Shown here in pieces: positions 28,280-38,958 of a DNA stretch of 64,000 nucleotides. The notes beneath the pieces were generated by a model. It was not told the DNA's origin. It searched no databases and was given only the letters and a program-made list of their open reading frames with translations. This DNA comes from Nostoc sp. 'Peltigera membranacea cyanobiont' 210A (lineage in GTDB: Bacteria > Cyanobacteriota > Cyanobacteriia > Cyanobacteriales > Nostocaceae): positions 640,351 to 704,350 of the forward strand of contig NZ_NOLJ01000004.1 in assembly GCF_002246015.1 (NCBI RefSeq), written 5' to 3'. How positions within the stretch are numbered: position 1 is the stretch's first letter; each line of letters opens with the position of its first letter. The translations under genes were made by a program, and so were the position numbers.

Positions 28280-28293
28280 AGAGCGCATTCTCT

Positions 28294-28872
28294 TTATTCT
28301 TCAGTGGTAAATAGAACACCCTCATACAACAATTCAATTGGACATTCAAATTCAATGCTCGATAGAGTGACGATATCTCCAGCCGTGTAGGGATAGTAAA
28401 GCCACATCCTACCCTCACCCCGACAGTAACGCTCAACGGAGATTTGTTCCGAGTCAATCAAGATATACTCTTGCAAACTGGGGATTCTCAGGTAATAAGT
28501 AAATTTTTCACCCCGATCTTTAGCGCTTGTACCTGGCGAAAGAACTTCGGCAATCAACTTCGGATGTTGAATAAAGTTGCGGGCATTCAGGTCTTCAGGG
28601 TCGCAACTGACAATAACATCAGGATAATAGTAGCGGCTCTGGGGAGTGAGTTGCATTTTCACATCTGACACATTCACTCGACAACCTCTGGAACGCAAAT
28701 GAGGGTACAAAGGTCTGTAGAGATTTAGCGCTATGTCATTATGGGGAATTGTACCGCCTGTCATCGCAAACACTTCGCCATTGGCATATTCGTAGCGAAG
28801 TTCTTGCTGAGGTTCCCATTCCAGATATTCCTCAACGGTCATTTTTGGCGGCTGTTGGGAAATGGCTATCAT
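28294..28872 (-). CDS. Uma2 family endonuclease (DUF820)
   Basis: A 192-residue Uma2: MTVEEYLEWEPQQELRYEYA, NGEVFAMTGGTIPHNDIALN, SDVKMQLTPQSRYYYPDVIV with the catalytic Asp, PKLIAEVLSPGTSAKDRGEK with the catalytic Glu, EYILIDSEQISVERYCR. Full length and intact. It converges with xisI at 15 bp spacing, so the two may share a transcript end. Confidence 0.9.
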   Translation of the reverse strand: MIAISQQPPKMTVEEYLEWEPQQELRYEYANGEVFAMTGGTIPHNDIALNLYRPLYPHLRSRGCRVNVSDVKMQLTPQSRYYYPDVIVSCDPEDLNARNFIQHPKLIAEVLSPGTSAKDRGEKFTYYLRIPSLQEYILIDSEQISVERYCRGEGRMWLYYPYTAGDIVTLSSIEFECPIELLYEGVLFTTEE

Positions 28873-28977
28873 AACTCAGATTTTTTCACGTTTGGTTTGA
28901 TTGTAGCTAAATGACACTCTGATTTTTCAGGGTATCGGTAAAACCTCACTTCTATTTCTCTCTTCCTTTAAGGCTAG

Positions 28978-30172
28978 GGTGTACACACAAGTTTGAAATA
29001 GCTGATTAACCAAGGTTTTACCCCACCCTAACCCTCTCCTTATAAACTATCCATTACCCGCATCTTTCTCAACAAAAATACAACTTACTTAAAATATGCC
29101 AAAAGCATTGATAGGTATAGTTTTTGAGAGAAGAGAATATTTGAGGGTAATGGTGCATCATGGAAAAATGGGCAGCATCCGAATTAAAACAGGCAGATTT
29201 AGGAGACGCAAGACGAAACAAGCGTCTGGTAAGGATCGTAGAAGACTTGGCAGCACAACCAAGCAGCAGCGTACCTCAAGCCTGTGGAAACATACAAGCA
29301 AAACCCAGAGCGTGATGCAAGGACAGCAAAACTAACACTCTTTCAAGCCACTTTTGAGATACAAGTACCCTTACACCATATCCGACGTTTACAGTTGAAG
29401 CCTGTAAAATTGCAGGTAATTCTGGCACTTGAAGAAAACCCGCCAGATGGAATCAAACCGATTAGCTGGTTGTTGCTTACTACCCTTAAAGCTAACAGTT
29501 TTGAAGAGGCTGCCCGTTGCGTTCGCTGGTACACATATCGTTGGTTGATAGAACGTTACCACTACACATTAAAAAGTGGTTGTGGAATTGAAAAATTACA
29601 GCTTGAAACCGCAAGGCGAATCGATATGGCACTGGCAACATATTCAATTGTGGCGTGGCGTTTGTTATGGCTAACTTATGAAGCCAGATTTAACCCTGAT
29701 ATGCCATGTGATTCTGTTCTAGAAATCGATGAATGGCAGTCTTTGTGTGCCACTATCAACAAAAATCCAATCCCACCCAAAAAGCCGCCTTCTTTACGCG
29801 AAGCAGTACGAATGATTGCAATATTAGGTGGCTTTTTAGGTCGAAAGGGTGATGGAGAACCTGGTGTTAAGACTATTTGGCGGGGATTACAGCGATTACA
29901 CGATATCGCTGCAACCTGGAAACTACTCTACCAGAATTGTCAAATATGTATTTAGCGATCGCCGATCAAATTAACCTTATTCACATTCTCCTCCTTTTGT
30001 CAACTATCTACATGTTGCATTGTTCCATAATCCTTTTCCTGACTTACTTACAGCAATGTTAAGAAACATGTGACTAATGCATAGCCTTATAAAGGGGAGG
30101 GAACTAGATTTTCCGGTTTCCCCCCAAAATATCGCGGGGATTTAGGGGGGTAATTCGATTTGTGTGTACACC
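28978..30172. mobile_element. IS4/Tn5-type insertion sequence remnant
   Basis: About 1.2 kb bounded by a perfect 13-bp inverted repeat: GGTGTACACACAA at 28978-28990 and TTGTGTGTACACC at 30160-30172. It encloses a transposase gene with an internal deletion. No target duplication is evident, and intergenic Nostoc-type repeats (ACCCTAACCCTCTCC; CCCCCCAAAATATCGCGGGG) lie just inside both ends, so the outer borders are provisional. Confidence 0.55.
29160..29955 (+). pseudogene. IS4/Tn5-family transposase with internal deletion
   Basis: The N-terminal DNA-binding part starts at an ATG (29160): MEKWAASELKQADLGDARRN, SSSVPQACGNIQAK, stopping at 29315. A second frame (29284-29955) holds the C-terminal catalytic part: LQVILALEENPPDGIKPISW, WLIERYHYTLKSGCGIEKLQ with the YREK-like YxxxxxxKxxxxxE signature, and VRMIAILGGFLGRKGDGEPG. 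The first two catalytic Asp residues would lie in the missing middle, so it is non-functional. Confidence 0.8.
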
Positions 30173-31194
30173 GTAGCTTCCCGACACGGGAATGGGGTTT
30201 TTCGTTAAGGTTTGTAGTGAGCAATTCAGAAAATTCATTGCGATCGCTCAATCATGTTAGATTATAGTTTGTTGTTTCTCTTAAACACAAAATCCGACAG
30301 TTTCCTACCCATCTCCTCATTGTGGGAATGAAAAAAAAGAGTTAAAAGTTAAGTTTTTTGAAAATGATATGCAGCAACACATCTATTTCCATTAGCTTCT
30401 ACGGCTTGCCAGACAAGGCTTAAAGGCATAATTGAACATCATTGTCAAAGAAAAATTAAAAGAATATGAAGTGCATTTTTACCGTCAAAAAAATGATATG
30501 TTAGATACAGAATTGAATTTCGCACGTTTCTGGAGTAAAACAATATAGATTACTCCAGTTTTTCACCCTCAAACCCTTGGCATTTATAGCTTTTGACGCA
30601 AATTGAGGGCAATCTGAGTACACATTTAAATAACCCAAACCCAGTTTCAATTTAGTTAAAGTTATTGCTGGGATTGGGTTTTGACTGAGTACAAAGAAAT
30701 CCTGAACCCCTATCTATAAACACTAGAACCCCAACCAAAAAATACTAGAACCCCTACCTGAAAAAAACTTTTTTAATTCTTGTAATGCTTGAAGAATTAG
30801 GGTTTTTGGTATTTGAGTACAAAAGTAATAAATCCAATAAATTCTATCCTAGAGAGACGCAACATCTGGCTGGGAGACGGCTGCTATAAATCTTATATCG
30901 CCAATCACCTAACGCTCTGAAACAAACAAAGCGAAAAGTGAGTGGAGGGATGACATAGCACCATGCCTGAAGTGAAGAGAAGTCGCGGCTGTAAGCACAA
31001 ATTCTACCCAAGAACCGAACGTTGACACACACCAGCCGAACATCAGATATCTATCGCCTGCTTTACTTGAAAACAAGTTGCCCGAACCCAAGGGTTTGCA
31101 GGCAGTGTGGAAGACGCGACTTCAATTCTGGGCATAGAGAGCAGCAACATCTCCCACAGTGGCAGCCAAGTCCACCGACCTTTTGCGAAACTAA
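30173..31194. other. Upstream region of nifB
   Basis: About 1 kb without a supported gene. It holds ACTAGAACCCC-type direct repeats (about 30720-30760: three imperfect copies of AACACTAGAACCCC/AATACTAGAACCCC) and AT-rich stretches near 30420-30530 and 30760-30850. The nifB promoter and leader must lie here or just before 31195; no single NtcA or nif-type box stands out. In many heterocystous genomes the regulator cnfR (patB) sits next to nifB; it is not here. Confidence 0.5.
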
Positions 31195-32646
31195 ATGACA
31201 TCACCGTCTACACGACTCCTCAACTCTAACGCTACGGAATCGACAACCCAAGCAAAATCCGGTGGTTGCGGCTGCGACAGCCCCAGCAGCGCCACCGTGG
31301 AAAGGGATCAAAAGCTCGAAGAACGCATTGCTAAACATCCCTGCTACAGCGAAGACGCCCATCACCACTATGCCCGGTTGCACGTTGCAGTTGCTCCAGC
31401 TTGCAACATTCAATGCAACTATTGCAACCGCAAATATGATTGCGCTAACGAAAGCCGTCCTGGAGTAGTTAGCGAATTGCTAACACCAGAACAAGCAGCA
31501 CACAAAGCTTTAGTCATTGGTGGAAAGATTCCCCAAATGACAGTTGTGGGAATTGCCGGCCCTGGCGACCCTCTGGCGAACCCAGATAAGACTTTCCGCA
31601 CATTTGAGTTGATTGCAGAACAAGCACCTGACATCAAGCTGTGCTTATCAACCAATGGTTTAATGCTGCCAGACTACATCGATCGCATTAAACAATTAAA
31701 TATAGATCACGTGACGATCACCATTAACATGGTAGATCCAGAGATCGGTGCTCAGATTTATCCTTGGGTTCACTACAGACGCAAGCGTTATAGAGGCATT
31801 GAAGGCGCGAGAATTCTCCACGAAAGACAGATGGAAGGATTGCAAGCCCTGAAAGACGCTGACATCTTGTGCAAAGTCAACTCCGTAATGATTCCCGGAA
31901 TTAATGACCATCACTTAGTCGAAGTGAATCGAGTCATCCGTGAAAAAGGTGCATTCTTGCACAACATCATGCCATTGATTTCTGCACCAGAACATGGCAC
32001 ACACTTCGGTTTAATCGGTCAACGCGGCCCCACACCCAAAGAACTCAAAGAAGTCCAAGACAACTGCTCTGGTAACATGAAAATGATGCGTCACTGTCGC
32101 CAGTGCCGCGCCGATGCAGTAGGATTGTTAGGAGAAGACCGCAGCCAAGAATTTTCCAAAGAGAAATTCTTGGAAATGACTCCAGAATATGACATGGAGA
32201 AACGTCAAGAAGTTCACGACGGGATTGAGAAGTTTAAAGAAGAACTTAAAGTAGCCAAAGACAAGGCGCTTGCCGGCAAGAAATTTGCCAACAGTCCCAA
32301 AATCCTAGTTGCAGTAGCAACCAAAGGCGGCGGATTGGTTAACCAACACTTTGGTCATGCAAAAGAATTCCAAATTTACGAAGTGGATGGGAATGATGCT
32401 CGCTTTGTCAGCCATCGCAAAATTGACCAATACTGCCAAGGTGGATACGGCGAAGAAGCTTCTTTTGAGCATATTATGAAAGCGATCGCAGATTGCAAAG
32501 CAGTTTTAGTTTCCAAGATTGGTAACTGTCCTCAAGAAAAATTGCAAGAAGCTGGAATCAAGACTATTGAAGCTTACGACGTGATTGAAAAGGTTGCTTT
32601 AGAGTTCTACGAGCAATACGTTAAGGAATTAGGGAATAACGAATAG
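31195..32646 (+). CDS. nifB: Nitrogenase cofactor biosynthesis protein NifB
   Basis: A 483-residue radical SAM enzyme that assembles NifB-co (an 8Fe-9S-C cluster) for FeMo-co. The SAM cluster motif is CNIQCNYC (about residue 71), preceded by [21 protein letters not shown] and [18 protein letters not shown] are NifB-typical, and the late cysteines [11 protein letters not shown] bind a second cluster. The C-terminal NifX-like domain (about 370-475) has [19 protein letters not shown] Gly/Cys motif SGGCGCDSP near the N-terminus is also usual. First gene of the nif operon. Confidence 0.97.
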   Translation: MTSPSTRLLNSNATESTTQAKSGGCGCDSPSSATVERDQKLEERIAKHPCYSEDAHHHYARLHVAVAPACNIQCNYCNRKYDCANESRPGVVSELLTPEQAAHKALVIGGKIPQMTVVGIAGPGDPLANPDKTFRTFELIAEQAPDIKLCLSTNGLMLPDYIDRIKQLNIDHVTITINMVDPEIGAQIYPWVHYRRKRYRGIEGARILHERQMEGLQALKDADILCKVNSVMIPGINDHHLVEVNRVIREKGAFLHNIMPLISAPEHGTHFGLIGQRGPTPKELKEVQDNCSGNMKMMRHCRQCRADAVGLLGEDRSQEFSKEKFLEMTPEYDMEKRQEVHDGIEKFKEELKVAKDKALAGKKFANSPKILVAVATKGGGLVNQHFGHAKEFQIYEVDGNDARFVSHRKIDQYCQGGYGEEASFEHIMKAIADCKAVLVSKIGNCPQEKLQEAGIKTIEAYDVIEKVALEFYEQYVKELGNNE

Positions 32647-32750
32647 GGAAATAGGTTACAGGGGACAGGGGAGAGATTATTACCTATCACCTGTCACCTG
32701 TAACCTCTCCCCTCACTCTAATGCCCCATTCCCCAAAAGGAGAATAAATC

Positions 32751-33107
32751 ATGGCTTACCAAATTCTTACTAGCCAGTGTATTTCCTGCAATCTCTGTCT
32801 AACGGTATGTCCCACAAATGCAGTTAAAGTGGTTGATGGACAGCACTGGATTGACCCTGAACTTTGTACAAACTGTGTTGGTAGCATTCATACCGTGCCT
32901 CAGTGTAAAGCCGGTTGTCCCACCTGCGACGGTTGCGTTAAGCAGCCTAGCGATTACTGGGAAGGCTGGTTTACCAATTACAATCACGTAGTTGCTAAAT
33001 TAACAAATAAACAAGATTACTGGGAACGTTGGTTTAAAAGCTATTCCCAGAAATACTCTGAGCAGTTGCAAAAGCGTCAATCCCAAACAATGGGATCTGA
33101 ATCTTAA
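32751..33107 (+). CDS. fdxN: 2[4Fe-4S] ferredoxin FdxN
   Basis: A 118-residue ferredoxin. Cluster ligands: CISCNLCLTVCPTNAVK and CTNCVGSIHTVPQCKAGCPTC, the second with the long loop typical of nif ferredoxins. It is thought to donate electrons for NifB chemistry. In Anabaena PCC 7120 this gene is split by a 55-kb excision element; here the frame is intact. It sits between nifB and nifS; the 104-bp gap before it holds inverted GGTTACAGG/CCTGTAACC units. Confidence 0.95.
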   Translation: MAYQILTSQCISCNLCLTVCPTNAVKVVDGQHWIDPELCTNCVGSIHTVPQCKAGCPTCDGCVKQPSDYWEGWFTNYNHVVAKLTNKQDYWERWFKSYSQKYSEQLQKRQSQTMGSES

Positions 33108-33141
33108 TTAAATAATTCCTAATTTGTAATTGAAGACAACA

Positions 33142-34350
33142 ATGCAAAATAACTGCATCTATCTTGATAATAATGCTACCACTAAGGTAGACCCAGAAGT
33201 TATAGAGGTAATGCTACCTTACCTCACAGATTATTACGGCAATCCCTCCAGTATGCATACCTTTGGTGGGCAAGTCGGTAAAGCAGTGAGAACCGCAAGA
33301 GAACAACTTGCAGCCATCCTGGGAGCCGATGAGTCAGAAATTGTCTACACAAGTTGTGGAACTGAGGGAGATAACGCGGCGATTCGAGCCGCACTGTTGG
33401 CGCAACCAGAAAAGCGACATATCGTCACCACCCAAGTTGAACATCCAGCAGTACTTAATGTCTGCAAACAATTAGAAACCCAAGGTTATAGTGTTACCTA
33501 TCTTTCAGTAAATAATCAAGGGCAGCTCGATCTAGATGAACTAGAAGCTTCCTTGACGGGTAACACCGCCCTGGTGACAATTATGTATGCTAATAACGAA
33601 ACCGGCACGGTTTTCCCGATTGAACAAATTGGGTTGCGCGTCAAAGAATCTGGTGCTATCTTCCATGTAGATGCGGTGCAAGCAGTGGGAAAAATCCCCT
33701 TAAATATGAAGACTAGCACCGTGGATATGTTAACGCTGTCTGGTCATAAGCTGCACGGGCCAAAAGGAATTGGTGCTTTATATATTCGGCGCGGAGTTCG
33801 GTTCCGTCCCTTCATTCTTGGGGGACACCAAGAACGCGGACGTAGGGCGGGAACAGAGAATGTTCCAGCAATTATCGCCTTGGGCAAAGCTGCGGAACTG
33901 GAAATGTTACACTTAGAAGAAGCGATCGCCAGAGAAAGAAAGCTGCGCGATCGCCTGGAACAAACTTTACTCGCTAAAATTCCCGATTGTGTCGTTAACG
34001 GTGACGTTACGCAGAGATTGCCAAACACAACCAATATCGGCTTCAAGTACATCGAAGGTGAAGCAATTCTACTGTTATTGAACAAATACGGTATCTGTGC
34101 ATCATCCGGTTCTGCTTGCACCTCCGGTTCTCTGGAACCTTCCCACGTTCTGCGGGCAATGGGCTTACCCTATACAACTTTGCACGGTTCAATTCGCTTC
34201 AGTCTTTGTCGCTACACCACCGAAGCCGAAATCGATCAAGTAATAGAGGTAATGCCCACTATTGTAGAGCGTTTACGCGCCCTCTCACCCTTCAAAAATG
34301 ATGACGCGGGTTGGCTGCAAGAACAGGAGCAAGCATTGGCACACCGTTAA
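33142..34350 (+). CDS. nifS: Cysteine desulfurase NifS
   Basis: A 402-residue PLP enzyme that releases sulfur from cysteine for nitrogenase clusters. Visible: IYLDNNATTKVDPEVIEVML, YGNPSSMHTFGG, the PLP lysine in TLSGHKLHGPKGIGALY, RRAGTENVPAI, and the persulfide cysteine in CASSGSACTSGSLEPSHVL. Length matches NifS. The frame extends to a TTG at 33130, but the ATG at 33142 (MQNNCIYLD) fits the family start. A repeat-rich 104-bp gap separates it from nifU. Confidence 0.96.
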   Translation: MQNNCIYLDNNATTKVDPEVIEVMLPYLTDYYGNPSSMHTFGGQVGKAVRTAREQLAAILGADESEIVYTSCGTEGDNAAIRAALLAQPEKRHIVTTQVEHPAVLNVCKQLETQGYSVTYLSVNNQGQLDLDELEASLTGNTALVTIMYANNETGTVFPIEQIGLRVKESGAIFHVDAVQAVGKIPLNMKTSTVDMLTLSGHKLHGPKGIGALYIRRGVRFRPFILGGHQERGRRAGTENVPAIIALGKAAELEMLHLEEAIARERKLRDRLEQTLLAKIPDCVVNGDVTQRLPNTTNIGFKYIEGEAILLLLNKYGICASSGSACTSGSLEPSHVLRAMGLPYTTLHGSIRFSLCRYTTEAEIDQVIEVMPTIVERLRALSPFKNDDAGWLQEQEQALAHR

Positions 34351-34454
34351 TTAGGGAATAGGTTACAGGTTACAGGGAATAATCTGTTCTCTATCACCTG
34401 TCACCTGTCGCCTAACTTCACTCAGCACTCACCACTCAGCACTCGGAACTTAAT

Positions 34455-35354
34455 ATGTGGGACTACACCGATAAAGTATTAGAACTGTTTTACGATCCCA
34501 AGAATCAGGGAGAAATTGAAGAAACGGGCGAAGCTGGAGTTAAGGTTGCAACGGGCGAAATCGGCAGCATTGCTTGCGGCGATGCTCTGAGATTGCACCT
34601 GAAAGTGGAAGTAGAATCTGATAAAATTCTAGATGCTCGCTTTCAAACCTTTGGTTGTACTAGTGCGATCGCATCTTCTAGCGCATTAACCGAAATGGTC
34701 AAAGGTTTAACCTTAGATGAAGCTCTGAAAGTGTCCAATAAAGACATTGCAGATTACCTGGGTGGTTTACCAGAAGCAAAGATGCATTGCTCTGTCATGG
34801 GACAAGAAGCCCTAGAAGCCGCTATCTATAATTATCGTGGCATACCTCTAGCTACCCATGATGATGACGATGAAGGCGCGTTAGTTTGCAGTTGCTTTGG
34901 CATCAGCGAATCTAAAATTCGTCGCGTGATTCTAGAAAATCATCTCACGGATGCCGAGCAAGTAACAAATTATGTAAAAGCTGGTGGCGGATGCGGTTCC
35001 TGTCTGGCGAACATTGATGATATTATTAGATCAGTTCAACAGGAATACGCCTCACCTGCTCTCAACAATTACGGCGTAAAAGTTGCCACAGAAATTGTTA
35101 CATCTAAGGAACGAGCGCTAACAAACGTCCAAAAGATTGCTCTAATTCAAAAAGTTCTCGATGAAGAAGTCAGACCCGTACTCATTGCAGACGGGGGAGA
35201 TGTAGAACTCTATGATGTAGAAGGCGATCGCGTTAAAGTTGTACTGCAAGGTGCTTGCGGTTCCTGTTCTAGTAGTACAGCAACTCTGAAAATTGCGATC
35301 GAAGCCAGATTACAAGATCGTGTCAGCAAGAGCCTTGTAGTCGAAGCAGTTTAG
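34455..35354 (+). CDS. nifU: Fe-S cluster scaffold NifU
   Basis: A 299-residue three-domain scaffold. The N-terminal IscU-like domain has ligands in GSIACGDALR, FGCTSAIASSSAL and KMHCSVMG. A central [2Fe-2S] ferredoxin-like domain has LVCSCFGISESKIR and GGGCGSCL. The C-terminal Nfu domain has GACGSCSSSTATLK. It receives sulfur from NifS and builds clusters for NifB and NifH. All expected cysteines are visible. Confidence 0.97.
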   Translation: MWDYTDKVLELFYDPKNQGEIEETGEAGVKVATGEIGSIACGDALRLHLKVEVESDKILDARFQTFGCTSAIASSSALTEMVKGLTLDEALKVSNKDIADYLGGLPEAKMHCSVMGQEALEAAIYNYRGIPLATHDDDDEGALVCSCFGISESKIRRVILENHLTDAEQVTNYVKAGGGCGSCLANIDDIIRSVQQEYASPALNNYGVKVATEIVTSKERALTNVQKIALIQKVLDEEVRPVLIADGGDVELYDVEGDRVKVVLQGACGSCSSSTATLKIAIEARLQDRVSKSLVVEAV

Positions 35355-35576
35355 GAATTGCTGTAGGACTTAACGTATTCTACAAATACGCCCTAATATG
35401 CATTCAGCCAGGAACAGAAAGTAGGATTTGAACCATATAATTGTCTCCACATCAATGTTTCAATCCTACCGACAACCGATAGCTAAATTAGCTATAACGG
35501 CTAACAGCATATAGGCAAAAAGATTAAGCGCCTACTTGCAAATTTCATCATCCAACTCGCTTCAAAGGAACAGGAT

Positions 35577-35933
35577 ATGAGCACATTGTACGACAACATT
35601 GGTGGACAACCAGCTATTGAACAAGTAGTAGATGAACTCCACAAACGCATTGCCGCAGACAGCCTCCTCAATCCCATTTTTGCTGGTACAGATATGGTAA
35701 AGCAACGCAATCATCTAGTTGCTTTCTTAGCTCAAATATTTGAAGGGCCAAAGCAATACGGCGGTCGTCCAATGGACAAAACCCACGCTGGAATGAACTT
35801 ACAGCAACCACACTTCGATGCGATCGCCAAGCATCTCGGTGAAGCAATGGCTGTGCGTGGAGTGTCAGCAGAAGACACCAAAGCTGCACTAGATCGCGTC
35901 ACAAATATGAAGGGCGCTATTTTGAACAAGTAA
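35577..35933 (+). CDS. glbN: Cyanoglobin, group I truncated haemoglobin
   Basis: A 118-residue truncated 2-on-2 haemoglobin: MSTLYDNIGGQPAIEQVVDE, the NxxVxKQRNHLVAFLAQIFEGP region, and THAGMNLQQPHFDAIAKHL with the proximal His. GlbN between nifU and nifH is known in Nostoc commune and N. punctiforme, where it is made under nitrogen starvation and low oxygen and is thought to help scavenge or deliver oxygen near the membrane. A purine-rich CAAAGGAACAGG precedes the ATG. The 223-bp gap to nifU suggests its own leader or promoter. Confidence 0.95.
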   Translation: MSTLYDNIGGQPAIEQVVDELHKRIAADSLLNPIFAGTDMVKQRNHLVAFLAQIFEGPKQYGGRPMDKTHAGMNLQQPHFDAIAKHLGEAMAVRGVSAEDTKAALDRVTNMKGAILNK

Positions 35934-36033
35934 TAGGACTTATGCATTGATTGTTGACAAATAACAACATCAAGTCCTATTAAATCTTGCAAGCTGAAAC
36001 ACATTAAGACGTATTTGTAAATTGCGTAATTTT

Positions 36034-36069
36034 CTTTGTTCTTTGTCAAAAAAATGACAAAGAACAAAG
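36034..36069 (+). promoter_or_regulatory. Long perfect hairpin between glbN and nifH
   Basis: CTTTGTTCTTTGTCA (36034-36048) and TGACAAAGAACAAAG (36055-36069) form a perfect 15-bp stem with a loop of six A. No T-run follows directly, so it is a weak terminator candidate; a role as glbN 3' end or nifH 5' processing and stability element is equally possible. It resembles the TTTGTCA heptamer repeats of this genome. Confidence 0.6.
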
Positions 36070-36110
36070 GAGAAAAAACCAAAAGAAAAAAATTTTAACG
36101 AGGAAGAACG

Positions 36111-36224
36111 ATGTACTTACTGTCAATAATTTTGGCTGTGGAGCGATCGCCCCCAGCAGGCATTTATGCCAACTGTACCAACGATGCTCTACACGCGCTC
36201 ACTACTGTCGCTCAACTGGCGTGA
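36111..36224 (+). CDS. Candidate 37-residue leader ORF upstream of nifH
   Basis: An ATG frame of 38 codons ending 57 bp before nifH, preceded by an excellent ribosome-binding site (ACGAGGAAGAACG, then ATG). It starts MYLLSIILAVERSPPAGIYA. It contains a HIP1 octamer. I do not recognise it. The strong ribosome-binding site and the position in the nifH leader are the only support. Confidence 0.35.
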   Translation: MYLLSIILAVERSPPAGIYANCTNDALHALTTVAQLA

Positions 36225-37175
<951 letters not shown>

Positions 37176-37325
37176 TTCGCTGCTAATAAATAACGCTTTA
37201 GCACAAGGAAAAAGGAAGAGTTCCATATCTTACCTTTTCCCCTCTCCCTTGCATCTCCCCCCTAATCTTAGAGGGGACTCCTAGTCCCCCTATGCCCCGA
37301 TCCTTACGAGTCACAGAGGCTAAAT

Positions 37326-38717
37326 ATGACACCTCCAGAAAATCAAAACATCATCGAAGAAAGAAAAGAACTAATTAAAGAAGTTCTAGAAGCTTACCCC
37401 GACAAAGCTAAGAAAAAACGGGAAAAGCACTTAGGCGTATACGAAGAAGGTAAGTCCGATTGCGGCGTTAAGTCTAACGTTAAATCCCTTCCTGGGGTAA
37501 TGACCGCTCGTGGTTGTGCTTACGCCGGTTCTAAAGGTGTGGTTTGGGGTCCTATTAAGGACATGATCCACATCAGTCACGGGCCTGTTGGTTGCGGTTA
37601 TTATTCTTGGGCTGGTCGTCGTAACTACTACATCGGCACCACAGGTATTGACTCCTTTGGTACCATGAACTTCACCTCTGACTTCCAAGAAAGAGATATC
37701 GTTTTTGGTGGTGACAAGAAACTTACCAAGCTCATCCAAGAACTTGATGTACTTTTCCCCCTCAACCGTGGTGTTTCCATTCAATCTGAATGTCCCATCG
37801 GTCTAATTGGGGATGACATCGAAGCTGTTGCTCGGAAGACATCGAAAGAAATTGGCAAGCCAGTTGTACCTGTGCGTTGCGAAGGCTTCCGGGGTGTTTC
37901 CCAATCTTTGGGACACCACATTGCTAACGACATGATTCGTGACTGGGTTTTCACCAAATCCGACCAAGCTAAGAAAGACGGTACACTCAAGTTTGAAAGT
38001 ACCCCTTATGACGTAGCCGTTATCGGTGACTACAACATCGGTGGAGATGCTTGGGCTAGCCGCATCCTGTTAGAAGAAATCGGCTTGCGCGTAGTCGCTC
38101 AGTGGTCAGGTGATGGCACCATCAACGAAATGTTGATGACCCCCAATGTGAAGATGAACCTCATCCACTGTTACCGGTCGATGAACTACATCAGCCGTCA
38201 CATGGAAGAAGCTTATGGTATACCCTGGTTGGAATACAACTTCTTCGGCCCTACCAAGATTGCTGAATCTTTACGGGAAATCGCTTCCAAGTTTGACGAG
38301 ACAATCCAAGCAAACGCTGAGAAAGTTATCGCCAAGTATCAGCCAACAATGGATGCGGTAGTCGGTAAGTATCGCCCCCGCTTGGAAGGTAAGACTGTCG
38401 CCATCATGGTTGGTGGTCTACGTCCTCGCCACGTTGTCCCAGCTTTCCTAGACTTGGGCATGAAGATGATTGGTACAGGTTATGAGTTCGCTCATAACGA
38501 TGACTACAAACGTACCGCAGGCTACATCGAAAACGGCACCATCGTTTATGACGACGTTACCGCTTACGAATTCGAGGAATTTATCAAAGCCCTGAAGCCT
38601 GACCTAGTTGCTTCTGGTGTGAAAGAGAAGTACGTCTTCCAAAAGATGGGTCTTCCTTTCCGTCAAATGCACTCTTGGGATTACTCCGAACCTAGCGATC
38701 GCTCCTCAACATCATAA
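37326..38717 (+). CDS. nifD: Nitrogenase MoFe protein alpha subunit, 5' part interrupted by the nifD element
   Basis: 463 residues, of which about the first 454 are NifD: P-cluster cysteines in [28 protein letters not shown] and [14 protein letters not shown], the FeMo-co cysteine in [11 protein letters not shown], and the cofactor His in QMHSWDYS. After the 11-bp GGATTACTCCG the frame runs nine unrelated codons (EPSDRSSTS) to a stop. The normal last about 35-40 residues of NifD are missing, as in vegetative cells of strains with the nifD element. Excision would restore the gene in heterocysts. Confidence 0.95.
   Translation: MTPPENQNIIEERKELIKEVLEAYPDKAKKKREKHLGVYEEGKSDCGVKSNVKSLPGVMTARGCAYAGSKGVVWGPIKDMIHISHGPVGCGYYSWAGRRNYYIGTTGIDSFGTMNFTSDFQERDIVFGGDKKLTKLIQELDVLFPLNRGVSIQSECPIGLIGDDIEAVARKTSKEIGKPVVPVRCEGFRGVSQSLGHHIANDMIRDWVFTKSDQAKKDGTLKFESTPYDVAVIGDYNIGGDAWASRILLEEIGLRVVAQWSGDGTINEMLMTPNVKMNLIHCYRSMNYISRHMEEAYGIPWLEYNFFGPTKIAESLREIASKFDETIQANAEKVIAKYQPTMDAVVGKYRPRLEGKTVAIMVGGLRPRHVVPAFLDLGMKMIGTGYEFAHNDDYKRTAGYIENGTIVYDDVTAYEFEEFIKALKPDLVASGVKEKYVFQKMGLPFRQMHSWDYSEPSDRSSTS
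38678..38688 (+). other. nifD element recombination site (left attachment core)
   Basis: GGATTACTCCG matches the 11-bp direct repeat at which XisA excises the nifD element of Anabaena PCC 7120. It lies in the NifD codons for WDYS(G) and nifD homology ends just after it. I did not find a second copy within the window, so the other end lies beyond 64000. Confidence 0.85.
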
Positions 38718-38958
38718 TAATGCAAGCTTTTTTTCGCGGCGGGAGAAAAAAGAGCCTATTTCTAGCCTAAATGCGAGTTGCCGGGTTATCTAAGAACAAT
38801 CTATTTTGATGCTTTAGATAGTATAACTCTTATAGAGTATAGTTTTTATATTTTGCTTGCATTTTGCTTTAAGAAAAACTGTAAAATGAAAGACTATTTT
38901 TAATGACAATTTTTTAGATTAAATGGTATATAGGGTAATTATTAGCTCTCTCCAATGC
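38718..38958. other. First bases inside the putative nifD element
   Basis: AT-rich DNA after the truncated nifD. A HIP1 site sits at the breakpoint (GCGATCGC at 38695-38702). No gene or clear terminator is seen. Confidence 0.5.

Noticed and set aside
28978..30172. Target duplication around the IS4/Tn5-type remnant
   Set aside because: The 9 bases on each side do not match, so the insertion borders remain uncertain.
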